This document shows positions 1-6,407 of a DNA stretch of 10,095 bases, piece by piece. Source of the DNA: Alphaproteobacteria bacterium (lineage in GTDB: Bacteria > Pseudomonadota > Alphaproteobacteria > UBA1280 > UBA12223); assembly GCA_003450915.1 (NCBI GenBank), contig DMEM01000099.1, forward strand, positions 1 through 10,095. The letters run 5' to 3'. Below the pieces are notes generated by a model. That model was not told the origin of the DNA. It saw nothing but the letters and a program-made list of their open reading frames with translations, and ran no database searches. The first letter of the stretch is position 1. Each line of letters begins with the position of its first letter. A program made the translations under genes and the position numbers.

Positions 1-192
1 AGATGTTATTATTTTTTTATGACCATGAGTTTTTTTATATTTAAACTTTGCTTTAGCAACTAGATGAGGAATTATTTCTCGCAATTCTCTAGTACAGTTT
101 TGTAAGAATTTATACTTTCTATCATCCTTTTTGCTAATATATTCGTTTAAATTAGAGCTATTTTGTTCGATTACTTCTAGTATAGAATTCAT
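1..192 (-). CDS. Unrecognised protein, N-terminal 64 codons (runs off left edge)
   Basis: An ATG at 192-190 is preceded by AAGGAG with six bases between, an excellent ribosome binding site. The frame then stays open for 64 codons to the window edge, so the gene is partial and its C-terminus is missing. The visible part is hydrophilic and lysine-rich. It begins MNSILEVIEQNSSNLNEYIS and continues with a basic stretch (residues 46-60) rich in Lys and His. There is no signal peptide or membrane segment. It is divergent from the Ppx-like gene, and the two share a 188-bp intergenic region. I do not recognise the family. That it is a real gene rests on the SD site, the long open frame in AT-rich DNA and the normal residue mix. 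Confidence 0.6.
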   Translation of the reverse strand, partial: MNSILEVIEQNSSNLNEYISKKDDRKYKFLQNCTRELREIIPHLVAKAKFKYKKTHGHKKIITS

Positions 193-320
193 AAGAGACT
201 CCTTTATATCTTTATAAAAAGCAAGCGTTAAAAGGGACTGATATATTCTACAAAATACAATATATATCAATGGTTGTATATTAGTTTACACTCATCTACT
301 CAAAAGTCAAGAGAAAATAT

Positions 321-349
321 TTGCAAAAATTAAACAGAATTGTTAAATT
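321..349 (+). promoter_or_regulatory. Candidate sigma-70 promoter for the Ppx-like gene
   Basis: A TTGCAA -35 (321-326) and a TAAATT -10 (344-349) are separated by 17 bases, about 31 bp before the start codon. Each box matches four of six consensus bases. In such AT-rich DNA this is only a moderate candidate. Confidence 0.35.
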
Positions 350-380
350 TGTTAAGTTAAATAAAAAAAGAGAGATTTGA

Positions 381-1310
381 ATGAAAAAAAATATGTATGC
401 AGGTGTTGATATTGGTTCAGGTAGTGCGAGGTTAGCTATTTGTGAAGTGGTTGATGGAAAAGCTAAAACAAAATACTTTGAATTATTTGGTCATAAGCTA
501 GGGCACGATAATAAAAGTTTTGGTACATTAACAGAACAAACAATGCAAGATACCTTAAACACCTTTAGAAAAATTTTAGAAAAATGTGATGATTTTGAAG
601 TAAAGGCTGTTGAGTTTTCAGCGACAGAAGCTATCAGAGCTGCAAGCAATTCAAAACAGTTTTTAGAAACTGTAAAGCAAGAACTTGGTATAGATATTAG
701 AATTCTACATGAAAAAGAAGAAGCGACATTTGCATATTTAGGTGCTCAAAAACTATTTAAAGATTCTGCAGAAAATGTTTTAGTTATGGATATTGGTAGG
801 GGAAGTATTGAGCTTGCTTTAGGTTCTTTAAATCAAAGAGAGCCTAAAGAATATATAAGCCATAAGCTTGGAACTATGGTATTTAGAGATTTACTTGATT
901 CTAAAACTGATTTAGACAAGTCATTTAATAAAATTATTCAGCAAATTAAAACAGATTTTAATGAAACTATTAATACTTGGGATATAGACTTTAAAAATTC
1001 AGACCAGTTGATTGGTTTAGGTATGAGCTTATTTACATATGGCTATATTCATGGCTTAACTGAATCAGAAATGGTAAAGGGTGAAGGCAAAGAACTGACT
1101 TTAGATGAGCTTTATAGTTATGCAGAAGATCAATTAGAGAATTTAAGAAATGAAGTTTGTCATCGTTCAAATAAAGGAGTGTTATCTCAAGGAGATGTTC
1201 CTGTTTTAGCAACATTGATTGCCTTATTAGAATCAGCAGGGTTAGACTCTATTACTTTAGGAAGAACAAGAATTCCACAAGGCATTGCCCTAGAGCTTGC
1301 CAGCAAATAA
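381..1310 (+). CDS. Ppx/GppA family phosphatase-like protein with altered active-site loops
   Basis: The 309-residue protein is a member of the Ppx/GppA (exopolyphosphatase / pppGpp phosphohydrolase) family of the ASKHA fold, in the short form without the C-terminal HD-like domain. Family landmarks are the first phosphate loop (DIGSGS, residues 10-15), ATEAIRAASN (81-90), the E-E-A-x-x-A-Y-L-G block (113-121) with the likely catalytic Glu114, the second phosphate loop (DIGRGSIEL, 137-145) and LGTMVFRD (163-170). Several positions deviate. The usual DIG[ST]NS is DIGSGS, the usual DIGGGSTE is DIGRGSIE, and the usual G-[GS]-G-T block is GLGMSLFTYGY. It may be an active outlier, have another ligand, or be a non-catalytic sensor. 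The start has a purine-rich AGAGAG eleven bases upstream or less. It ends in a terminator shared with the convergent gene. Family membership is firm; calling it ppx or gppA is not. Confidence 0.85.
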   Translation: MKKNMYAGVDIGSGSARLAICEVVDGKAKTKYFELFGHKLGHDNKSFGTLTEQTMQDTLNTFRKILEKCDDFEVKAVEFSATEAIRAASNSKQFLETVKQELGIDIRILHEKEEATFAYLGAQKLFKDSAENVLVMDIGRGSIELALGSLNQREPKEYISHKLGTMVFRDLLDSKTDLDKSFNKIIQQIKTDFNETINTWDIDFKNSDQLIGLGMSLFTYGYIHGLTESEMVKGEGKELTLDELYSYAEDQLENLRNEVCHRSNKGVLSQGDVPVLATLIALLESAGLDSITLGRTRIPQGIALELASK

Positions 1311-1340
1311 AAAAAGCTACCAATTAGGTAGCTTTTCTTC
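1311..1340. terminator. Bidirectional intrinsic terminator between convergent genes
   Basis: A ten-bp stem AAAAGCTACC / GGTAGCTTTT (1312-1321 with 1327-1336) has a five-base loop, with T-rich flanks on either strand. It ends the Ppx-like gene on the plus strand and the tail-anchored protein gene on the minus strand. Confidence 0.85.
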
Positions 1341-1366
1341 ATATTAATTTAATCGCTTACATATTG

Positions 1367-2179
1367 CTACCAAAGTGCAATGGCAATAATGACAAATGCA
1401 GATGTCAATAAGATAGCTTTGCTTATTTTTTGCATTTTATTTGTTTTTATTTTATCATGGTCTTTCAGGTTTTTTACTTTTATGTGATCAATAAAAGCAC
1501 TGTAAAAGCCATCATCAAATGTCAAGGCGATAACTTCAAGAACTGTAAATGCAGCAACTCTTGCAGGAGGATTGCCCTGGTATGTTTCAGGAACTTCAGT
1601 TCTGTAATATGAGTTCACAGGGTTAAACTCCTTAAATTCAATAGGTATTTTAGCATCGTATAAATCATGATAGTCGTGGTTAAATACTGACTCTTTTATT
1701 TGCTTAAGGTCTTCGCTTTGCTGATAGTTGTATGTCGTTGTTTCATCTTCAGGTAATTCTACACTTGGATATGACACAAACTCCAGAGAATTCAACATAA
1801 ACTCATACTTTACAGTAATTGATTTATATTGAAAGGTAAATGATTCATCATCATCGATGATATCAGGCAATATTTTATCATTATGAAAATAGGGATCTTG
1901 CTTAATGGTAAAATGAGCCCCTAAGTCATTAAGATATGCACAAATAATGCGGTATAACTCATCATTATTAGTTCCGATTATTGATACCTTTTCAATATAA
2001 TCGTCATCTTTTTGTTTATAATCTTCACCGTTTGACTCGTAGAATTTAGAAAGAGCCTCTTTTAAGCGTTCAGCAACAATAATATGAGCTAATAGTTTTC
2101 CAAGCTCAAGTTCAAGTTTTTCAACTGAGGAAGATTCATGTATTTGTTTAATAGTAGCTATATTTTCGTTGGTAATCAT
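1367..2179 (-). CDS. Tail-anchored membrane protein of unknown function
   Basis: I chose the ATG at 2179 (270 residues) rather than the upstream in-frame ATG at 2197. The later one is preceded by AAGGTGG at normal spacing, while the earlier has no SD, and a candidate -10 box (TATACT, 2216-2211) would put the transcript start almost on it. The body is acidic and soluble-looking, with no signal peptide. A Lys-rich stretch leads into one hydrophobic segment at the extreme C-terminus (about the last 17 residues, AILLTSAFVI onward, ending in Trp). This predicts a tail anchor with the body in the cytoplasm. The early part (residues 10-50 from the chosen start) looks helical. I do not recognise a domain. 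It lies in the minus-strand block between the Ppx-like gene and rlmE and is convergent with the Ppx-like gene. Confidence 0.7.
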   Translation of the reverse strand: MITNENIATIKQIHESSSVEKLELELGKLLAHIIVAERLKEALSKFYESNGEDYKQKDDDYIEKVSIIGTNNDELYRIICAYLNDLGAHFTIKQDPYFHNDKILPDIIDDDESFTFQYKSITVKYEFMLNSLEFVSYPSVELPEDETTTYNYQQSEDLKQIKESVFNHDYHDLYDAKIPIEFKEFNPVNSYYRTEVPETYQGNPPARVAAFTVLEVIALTFDDGFYSAFIDHIKVKNLKDHDKIKTNKMQKISKAILLTSAFVIIAIALW

Positions 2180-2300
2180 AATTGCCACCTTTTGCATCAG
2201 CGAGTTTTAGAGTATAGGTTTATTTTTTTGAAAAGCTAATGTTCTTGCAATTATTATTGTCATTATTATGAAAATTTCAATAGATAGTACTTAATAATAA

Positions 2301-2324
2301 GTAAAACCACCCTAAAAAGAGTGG
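2301..2324 (-). terminator. Intrinsic terminator after the secreted-protein gene
   Basis: Read on the minus strand, CCACTCT pairs with AGGGTGG (one G-U pair) around a four-T loop and is followed by TTTTAC. It lies eight bases past the TAG stop of the secreted protein. Confidence 0.6.
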
Positions 2325-2331
2325 CAATTAC

Positions 2332-2709
2332 CTATATTTTACAAGGTCTAGCTTTAATATCGCTATTGTTCTGCTTAAGTGAAACTAGTTGATAGTAACG
2401 CTGTTTACTTTTTACTGATACACACGAGGTTGCCTCTGGTGGTTCAATACTTCTCCAGAAATTTAAAAGATTATTATACTCAGTGATACTAAGCCAATGT
2501 ATAAACCCCCAATGAGATCCACAGTCTTTATTCTCTACCCAATCCCAGTATCCATAATCAGAAGATGCACCAGCAAAGTTATTTTCATAAACCATATTTA
2601 AATTTATGCCTTTAACAAATTGCCAGGTATCTATCACGGGGCACGTATATTTTATTGCAAAGGCGTTTGAAGAAAAGGCTAATGCGATTGCAAGTAAAAG
2701 CTTTTTCAT
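2332..2709 (-). CDS. Small secreted protein with four cysteines, unknown family
   Basis: A 125-residue protein with a textbook Sec signal peptide: MKK, a hydrophobic core (LLLAIALAF) and a likely signal peptidase I site after A-F-A at residue 18. The mature part is about 107 residues, with cysteines at 23, 63, 96 and 123, an even number that would fit two disulfides in the periplasm or outside the cell. It is unusually rich in aromatics, with tryptophans at 29, 55, 57, 67, 72 and 85, as in small carbohydrate-binding or wall-binding proteins, but this is only a resemblance. There is no lipobox. An AGGA lies six bases before the ATG. It has its own promoter candidate and terminator, so it is probably monocistronic. 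The function is unknown. Confidence 0.75.
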   Translation of the reverse strand: MKKLLLAIALAFSSNAFAIKYTCPVIDTWQFVKGINLNMVYENNFAGASSDYGYWDWVENKDCGSHWGFIHWLSITEYNNLLNFWRSIEPPEATSCVSVKSKQRYYQLVSLKQNNSDIKARPCKI

Positions 2710-2833
2710 AAAAAATCCTGTTTAAATTAATTAATAATAATTACTTCCCTTTTGCAGAAATAATACAAGATCTATTTTCAGAAGTAGCTCCTCTAAAAAG
2801 TTATTGCTAAGTTTTTGAAATAAAAGATGTTTT

Positions 2834-2861
2834 ATTATACTTTTTATAGAGGGTACCACAA
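2834..2861 (-). promoter_or_regulatory. Candidate promoter of the secreted-protein gene
   Basis: On the minus strand a perfect TATAAT (2839-2834) follows TTGTGG (2861-2856) with a 16-base spacer. It would give a leader of roughly 115-120 bases. The rest of 2710-2874 shows no reading frame I can support. Confidence 0.45.
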
Positions 2862-2874
2862 AAGGTGGCAACAT

Positions 2875-2904
2875 AAAAAAGGCACCTCCGTATTAGGAGG
2901 TGCC
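2875..2904 (-). terminator. Strong intrinsic terminator after the degenerate GH3 gene
   Basis: A perfect nine-bp stem GGCACCTCC / GGAGGTGCC (2881-2889 with 2896-2904) has a six-base loop and is followed on the minus strand by six T. It lies 21 bases past the gene's stop codon. Confidence 0.9.
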
Positions 2905-2925
2905 CGGTTAAGAATTCATTTGCTT

Positions 2926-3918
2926 TTATACAATGTTCTTTTTAGCTTTGTATTCTGTAATTTTTTTGTAAGATTTTTCAATTATAGATCTATCTAATTC
3001 GCCACAGTCAACTGCGTCGTAAATAATTTTAACCGCTTGCTCAAAATTGTCAAGATTTGGTCGTTTATTGTTACTAATAACAAACATATTAACACCTGCG
3101 TTTAAAGCAAGAATTAAATAGTCTTTTAGGTCAATATTTTCAGGAGCAGATGATGTTTCATAATCTTCTGCAATAACTAAGCCTTCAAACCCTAGGTTAT
3201 CTCTTAATAGTTCACTGATTGCATAGTTAGAGCATGCAATAGGAACTGTATCAATATTATTATTGATATTATTAGAGATCATAATAGCATCTGCTTTGTT
3301 TTTGTCTTTATTTAAAAGTAATTTAAAGACTTCAATTTGTTTTTCAATTGGTTCTGGTCCTCCCAAGAATGTTTTTACTACCGGAGCAAAGCCACTTTCT
3401 GTAGAAGCACCATTGTAAAACATATTTACGCGTTTTGCGACTTCATCAGGTTTATCTGAATAGAAATAACGTTTTTCTTGGATTGTTTCGCCTTTTTTTA
3501 AATCGGCAATAACACCAAAATTAGTATTAACACCTAGGTTTAATAGCTCTTCTGCCATTTTTTTGCCTTGCTGATAAGTATCAATATAGCTTTTATTTGC
3601 TTGAGTTCCAGGAGGTTGTAACTTAATGTCAAAACCATATCTTGTTTTGAAAGGAGTGTTTGCACCACCTTCGACATATGCTGCAATCAATAAAGGATTG
3701 GCAGACCTAGTTTGTAGTTCATGTGTTAGTTCTTTAAATTGATTAGGATTTTTTACATTAAGCTTGTAAGTTCGGCTATATTCATGATAGTCATGGATAA
3801 CAACTGCACCTAAGCCTTTCATGATATATTGAGAAATCTTCGAATACATATCAGCACGATCAGCGTGAAATCCTATAAAAAATAAGCCTCGAATAAGATT
3901 TAGTAAAGTAATATCCAT
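2926..3918 (-). CDS. Catalytically degenerate GH3-fold protein (probable pseudoenzyme)
   Basis: This 330-residue protein aligns end to end with its neighbour at 4002-5087. Shared blocks are F[FV][VI]GFH near residue 15, VEGG at 82-85, YGF near 94, TNF at 132-134, SELLR..LGF.G at 235-246 and a similar C-terminal helix. It keeps the GH3 TIM-barrel plan but lacks the chemistry. The neighbour's substrate-binding Asp92 aligns with Tyr81. KHFPGHG has become KTFLGGP (182-188). The loop carrying the Asp-x-His acid/base dyad is missing through a deletion of about ten residues. The nucleophile block SDD is AED (250-252), with Glu in place of Asp. The frame is nevertheless intact and has its own terminator, so it is probably kept for another role, such as sugar or peptidoglycan binding or partnering the active paralog. 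The SD is weak: an AGGG about 13 bases before the ATG. There is no signal peptide. Confidence 0.8.
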   Translation of the reverse strand: MDITLLNLIRGLFFIGFHADRADMYSKISQYIMKGLGAVVIHDYHEYSRTYKLNVKNPNQFKELTHELQTRSANPLLIAAYVEGGANTPFKTRYGFDIKLQPPGTQANKSYIDTYQQGKKMAEELLNLGVNTNFGVIADLKKGETIQEKRYFYSDKPDEVAKRVNMFYNGASTESGFAPVVKTFLGGPEPIEKQIEVFKLLLNKDKNKADAIMISNNINNNIDTVPIACSNYAISELLRDNLGFEGLVIAEDYETSSAPENIDLKDYLILALNAGVNMFVISNNKRPNLDNFEQAVKIIYDAVDCGELDRSIIEKSYKKITEYKAKKNIV

Positions 3919-3943
3919 AATAAAAAAATACCCTGTTAAACGG

Positions 3944-3973
3944 AAAATTAAGAGTCCATAATATATGGACTCT
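3944..3973 (-). terminator. Hairpin between the two intact GH3 genes, likely weak terminator
   Basis: A perfect ten-bp stem AGAGTCCATA / TATGGACTCT (3951-3960 with 3964-3973) has a three-base loop. On the minus strand it is followed by TTAATTTT, a short imperfect T tract. It may only attenuate read-through from the upstream GH3 gene into the degenerate one. Confidence 0.5.
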
Positions 3974-4001
3974 ATAAAAAATAGTCAATACTTAAAAATG
4001 A

Positions 4002-5087
4002 TTAGGCATTTATTTCTGGAGAAAAAATATATTTTTCTTTCATTTGCATAATTCTTTGGTATGATTCATTGATTCTTTGAGCAGGGATTACACCTTCTTC
4101 AATTTTCTCTACAATAATATTAATTACATTCTCAATTTGAGATAAGTCATTATCATGGTTATTACCCATTAAAATGATATCGCCACCTGCGTTAATAAAC
4201 TTAACTACAATCTCTTCAAGAGAATAATTGTGTTTTAAGGCATACATGTCAATATCATCACTTACAACAACACCTTTAAATCCCATTTTTTCTCTTAATA
4301 ACTCAGTAATAATTTTATGAGATAGAGTAGCAGGGTTTTCTGGATCTAAATGTTTATTGAATAAGTGAGCAACAATAACACAGTCTAGAGTTTTTTCATC
4401 AATTCCTGTTTGGAATGGAACTAACTCTTTTTCTTGCCATGTATCTGTAGCATCAACAAAACCTTCATGAGTATCGCCTTTAGTGCTACCATGACCTGGG
4501 AAGTGTTTTGATACTGAAATAACATCATTTTCAGAGTGTGCTCTAATAACTTCAGCACAGTGCTTGTAAACTTTTTCAGGATCATCGGAAAAAGCACGTT
4601 CAAACTTTGTAATAATAGGAGAATCAATATCTAAATCCATTACAGGAGCAAAGTTGGTATTAATACCAATGCTTTTTAAAATAATAGAAATTTTTAAGGC
4701 TTCTAAATATGTTTGTTGCAAATCATCACGGGATCCCATTTCTAAATAAGTAGGTACTTGCAAGTTAAAGCCATATTTTGCTTTTAGGCGGTTTACATTA
4801 CCACCTTCAACATCTGCTCCAATAAATAATGGAGTAGGAGCAAACTCTTGCAATTTTTTAGTTAGATGCTTTAACTGATCTGGATTTTTAATGTTACGAT
4901 CGTAACTTTTTAAGTATGCATAATAATCAAAGTAAATAACACCACCTAAGTTATACTTTTGGATATATTTTACGATGTCGCTATCTTCATTAACAACAGC
5001 ACTATGAAAACCAACAAACAACATTTGACCGATCTTATGCTTAAGATGGTCAAGCTTAGAGTTAGCTGTTGTATTATAGTCTGTCAT
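4002..5087 (-). CDS. GH3 glycosidase, NagZ-like (probable beta-N-acetylhexosaminidase)
   Basis: A 361-residue single-domain GH3 enzyme of the NagZ-like type: a TIM barrel with no C-terminal sandwich domain, close to the usual 340-residue length. Landmarks are GADVEGGNVNRL (90-101, substrate-binding Asp92), TNFAPVMDLD (144-153), AFSDDP (165-170), KHFPGHG (194-200), the acid/base dyad Asp205-Thr206-His207 in the following flexible loop, and VVSDDIDM (274-281) with nucleophile Asp277. The KHFPGHG plus Asp-[ST]-His pair is typical of GH3 hexosaminidases, whose NagZ members trim GlcNAc from recycled muropeptides. The substrate here may be that or another beta-hexosaminide. No signal peptide is seen, so it should act in the cytoplasm. 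The ATG follows AAAGGGG at short spacing. It is the only one of the three local paralogs that is both intact and catalytically complete. I give no symbol because the GHGSTKGDTHEGF variant is not classical NagZ. Confidence 0.85.
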   Translation of the reverse strand: MTDYNTTANSKLDHLKHKIGQMLFVGFHSAVVNEDSDIVKYIQKYNLGGVIYFDYYAYLKSYDRNIKNPDQLKHLTKKLQEFAPTPLFIGADVEGGNVNRLKAKYGFNLQVPTYLEMGSRDDLQQTYLEALKISIILKSIGINTNFAPVMDLDIDSPIITKFERAFSDDPEKVYKHCAEVIRAHSENDVISVSKHFPGHGSTKGDTHEGFVDATDTWQEKELVPFQTGIDEKTLDCVIVAHLFNKHLDPENPATLSHKIITELLREKMGFKGVVVSDDIDMYALKHNYSLEEIVVKFINAGGDIILMGNNHDNDLSQIENVINIIVEKIEEGVIPAQRINESYQRIMQMKEKYIFSPEINA

Positions 5088-5196
5088 GATGCCCCTTTAA
5101 CGTCACTATATTATATATTTTTTATAGCAATTACTTTATGTCGTTATATAATAAGAGTATCTTTTGACAGCGTTAAAGTCAATGTTAAAAACATGG

Positions 5197-5225
5197 AAAA
5201 AGGCTATCATTAAGATAGCCTTTTT
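5197..5225. terminator. Strong intrinsic terminator after the broken GH3 gene
   Basis: A perfect twelve-bp stem AAAAAGGCTATC / GATAGCCTTTTT (5197-5208 with 5214-5225) has a five-base loop and T tracts on both strands. It lies 30 bases past the TAG at 5255, and shields the intact GH3 gene from upstream transcription. Confidence 0.88.
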
Positions 5226-5254
5226 AATTAGTCGAAAGTAGTGTTGCAAGCTTG

Positions 5255-5485
5255 CTACACTTCGGGGGTATATTCTTTCAAATCAAGAATTTTTTCAATT
5301 CTGTTGCTTTCTGATCTATGAGTTTGTACAGCATGGCCGATAACTTCATAGGCTTCAAGCAAACTCATATCAAAAGTATTCTTTACATAGTCTGTATCTG
5401 GCTTATCAAAAATGATAATATCGCCAGAATAACGAAAGAATCGATTAACGTAATCTTCAAGACCAATTTCTGTAGCAGCCTTCAT
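5255..5485 (-). CDS. C-terminal open segment of the broken GH3 gene
   Basis: This 76-codon segment holds the last barrel strands and helices. Its first ATG falls just after the nucleophile block FSDSIFM, within the same frame that continues upstream to the TGA at 5525. No ribosome binding site precedes that ATG, so independent translation is unlikely. It ends in TAG 30 bases before a strong terminator. Confidence 0.35.
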   Translation of the reverse strand: MKAATEIGLEDYVNRFFRYSGDIIIFDKPDTDYVKNTFDMSLLEAYEVIGHAVQTHRSESNRIEKILDLKEYTPEV

Positions 5486-5625
5486 AAAGATGCTATCAGA
5501 AAAGATCAGTTCATCGCCTTTTGATCATGACTTTGAAAACAAGTCAAAGACTTCAGGGCAAATGCTTGCTGGCTGGTCAGAGCCTAGTACTGGATATTTC
5601 ACATGGCCAAGCATATAGCTTTTGA

Positions 5626-6249
5626 TCATGCCTTTTTTTCCAGTGATTTTACAAATGGCTTAAGTTCGATGTCAAAAGTATTAGGGTCAGCGTATACTGT
5701 ACCTAAATGACTATCTCCATCTGCTGAGCCGTGTCCGGGAAAATGTTTAGCAATCGTACGGATGCCAAGCTTTTCAAGTTCTTCAGCAAAGGCATCGGAC
5801 ATTTGGAATGCGACATCAGGGTTCGCGCTATAAGAACGACCATTACCTGAGATAATAGACGACCCCAAGTCTAAGTCAAAGCATGGCGCAAATACCATGT
5901 TGATACCTACATGTAGGAGTGCTTCACCAAGTTTTCGAGCTTCCTCTCGTACAAACTTTTCACCTTTGGCGGCAATTTCTGAACCTGTGAATTCAAGGAT
6001 ACCCTCAAACCCTGGTTTGCCTTTGGTGCTGTTTACGTTTTTACTTTCACAATCAAAAATATGAAAGCGAACATCATTGCCATAATTTTTTTTGATTAGA
6101 GCAATGTCTCTTTTTACTTGCTCTTTATCAGTAATAAAACCGGCAAAGTATAAGCAATGAGGCTTAGCTTGTTGTAAGAATTCTGGCATTCTGCCTTCTA
6201 AAGGACGATGTACACCATGAACAACGTGAAGACCTGCTGTTAATAACAA
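5626..6249 (-). CDS. N-terminal open segment of the broken GH3 gene
   Basis: This 207-codon segment (opening at a TTG with no SD, so not a true start) carries the first two thirds of the barrel: NMVFAPCFDLDLG (117-129), GRSYSANP (137-144), AKHFPGHG (167-174) and the dyad Asp179-Ser180-His181. The usual D-x-E-G-G block is FDCESKN (65-71), so the Gly pair is missing. If translated alone it would lack the nucleophile strand and could not be an active enzyme. Confidence 0.45.
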   Translation of the reverse strand: MLLTAGLHVVHGVHRPLEGRMPEFLQQAKPHCLYFAGFITDKEQVKRDIALIKKNYGNDVRFHIFDCESKNVNSTKGKPGFEGILEFTGSEIAAKGEKFVREEARKLGEALLHVGINMVFAPCFDLDLGSSIISGNGRSYSANPDVAFQMSDAFAEELEKLGIRTIAKHFPGHGSADGDSHLGTVYADPNTFDIELKPFVKSLEKKA

Positions 6250-6269
6250 ATTCGCGGATATAGCATTAG

Positions 6270-6299
6270 TTTTAAGGAGGACATAAGTCCTCCTTAAAA
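6270..6299 (-). promoter_or_regulatory. 13-bp hairpin enclosing the SD and start of the broken GH3 gene
   Basis: A perfect 13-bp inverted repeat (6270-6282 with 6287-6299, four-base loop). In minus-strand RNA the SD AAGGAGG is paired with UCCUCCUU, which is codons 2-3 and the bases after them, while the first two bases of AUG lie in the loop. That would hide the start from ribosomes. It is not a normal terminator: the stem is flanked by A on its 3' side, with no T tract. Function as a translational switch is inference. Confidence 0.5.
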
Positions 6300-6320
6300 T
6301 ATAGAATAGTACTTACTTAT

Positions 6321-6402
6321 ACTAGTAAGAGTAAAAAAACAAATGACATCTTTATAAAAAAATGCTATATTAAGCACAAATTTAACATAAAACTAGTAAG
6401 AG
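6321..6402. repeat. 11-bp direct repeat ACTAGTAAGAG
   Basis: ACTAGTAAGAG occurs at 6321-6331 and 6392-6402. The first copy is also part of a small inverted repeat, CTTACT / AGTAAG. The copies flank the rlmE promoter; the second overlaps the rlmE ribosome-binding region. They could be operator half-sites or a small duplication. Confidence 0.5.
6343..6371 (+). promoter_or_regulatory. Strong sigma-70 promoter for rlmE-queH
   Basis: ATGACA (6343-6348) and TATATT (6366-6371) are separated by exactly 17 bases, each matching five of six consensus bases. A TG at 6363-6364 adds an extended -10. Transcription would start near 6378, about 30 bases before the rlmE ATG. Confidence 0.7.
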
Positions 6403-6407
6403 AAATC

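Larger units (their letters stand above)
5255..6284 (-). pseudogene. Third GH3 paralog, broken by two frameshifts and a TGA stop
   Basis: Three open pieces join into one GH3 protein of about 343 residues, the NagZ length. The likely start is the ATG at 6284, after AAGGAGG. It encodes MSSLKLMLYPRI and must shift frame near 6250 to reach NLLLTAGLHV, which aligns with QMLFVGFHSA of the intact neighbour. A second shift lies in a seven-A run (T at 5633-5639): after it the other frame reads GMIKSYMLGHVKYPVLGSDQ, aligning with TLDCVIVAHLFNKHLDPENP of the neighbour. A TGA at 5525-5527 then interrupts, aligned with a Lys in the neighbour and an Asn in the degenerate copy. Past it, ELIFSDSIFM restores the nucleophile block. 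The catalytic motifs are undamaged, so the loss looks recent. Sampled stretches are about 43-47% G+C against about 33% in the intact paralog, which suggests separate acquisition rather than tandem duplication. Sequencing error could explain the homopolymer shift, less easily the TGA. Confidence 0.82.

Noticed and set aside
4002..5087. Naming the intact GH3 gene nagZ
   Set aside because: Architecture and catalytic residues fit, but the loop after KHFPGHG and the DVEGGNVNR block differ from classical NagZ, and other GH3 hexosaminidases share this plan.
4421..5213. Short overlapping frames within and opposite the intact GH3 gene
   Set aside because: Hydrophobic low-complexity translations without ribosome binding sites, overlapping a conserved enzyme.
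5525..5527. TGA read as tryptophan (alternative genetic code)
   Set aside because: The TGA aligns with Lys and Asn in the two paralogs, not Trp. The intact genes encode Trp with TGG and would be full of TGA in a recoded AT-rich genome. The same gene also has frameshifts.
5626..5645. Programmed -1 frameshift at the A-AAA-AAG heptamer in the broken GH3 gene
   Set aside because: The heptamer is in the correct phase and a -1 shift does enter the right frame. But a TGA follows 37 codons later, before the nucleophile block, and another shift is needed near the start, so no full-length enzyme would result. Polymerase slippage on the A run could still give minor products.
6270..6299. Hairpin as an intrinsic terminator
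   Set aside because: It lies between divergent genes, nothing ends here on either strand, and the stem is followed by A rather than T.
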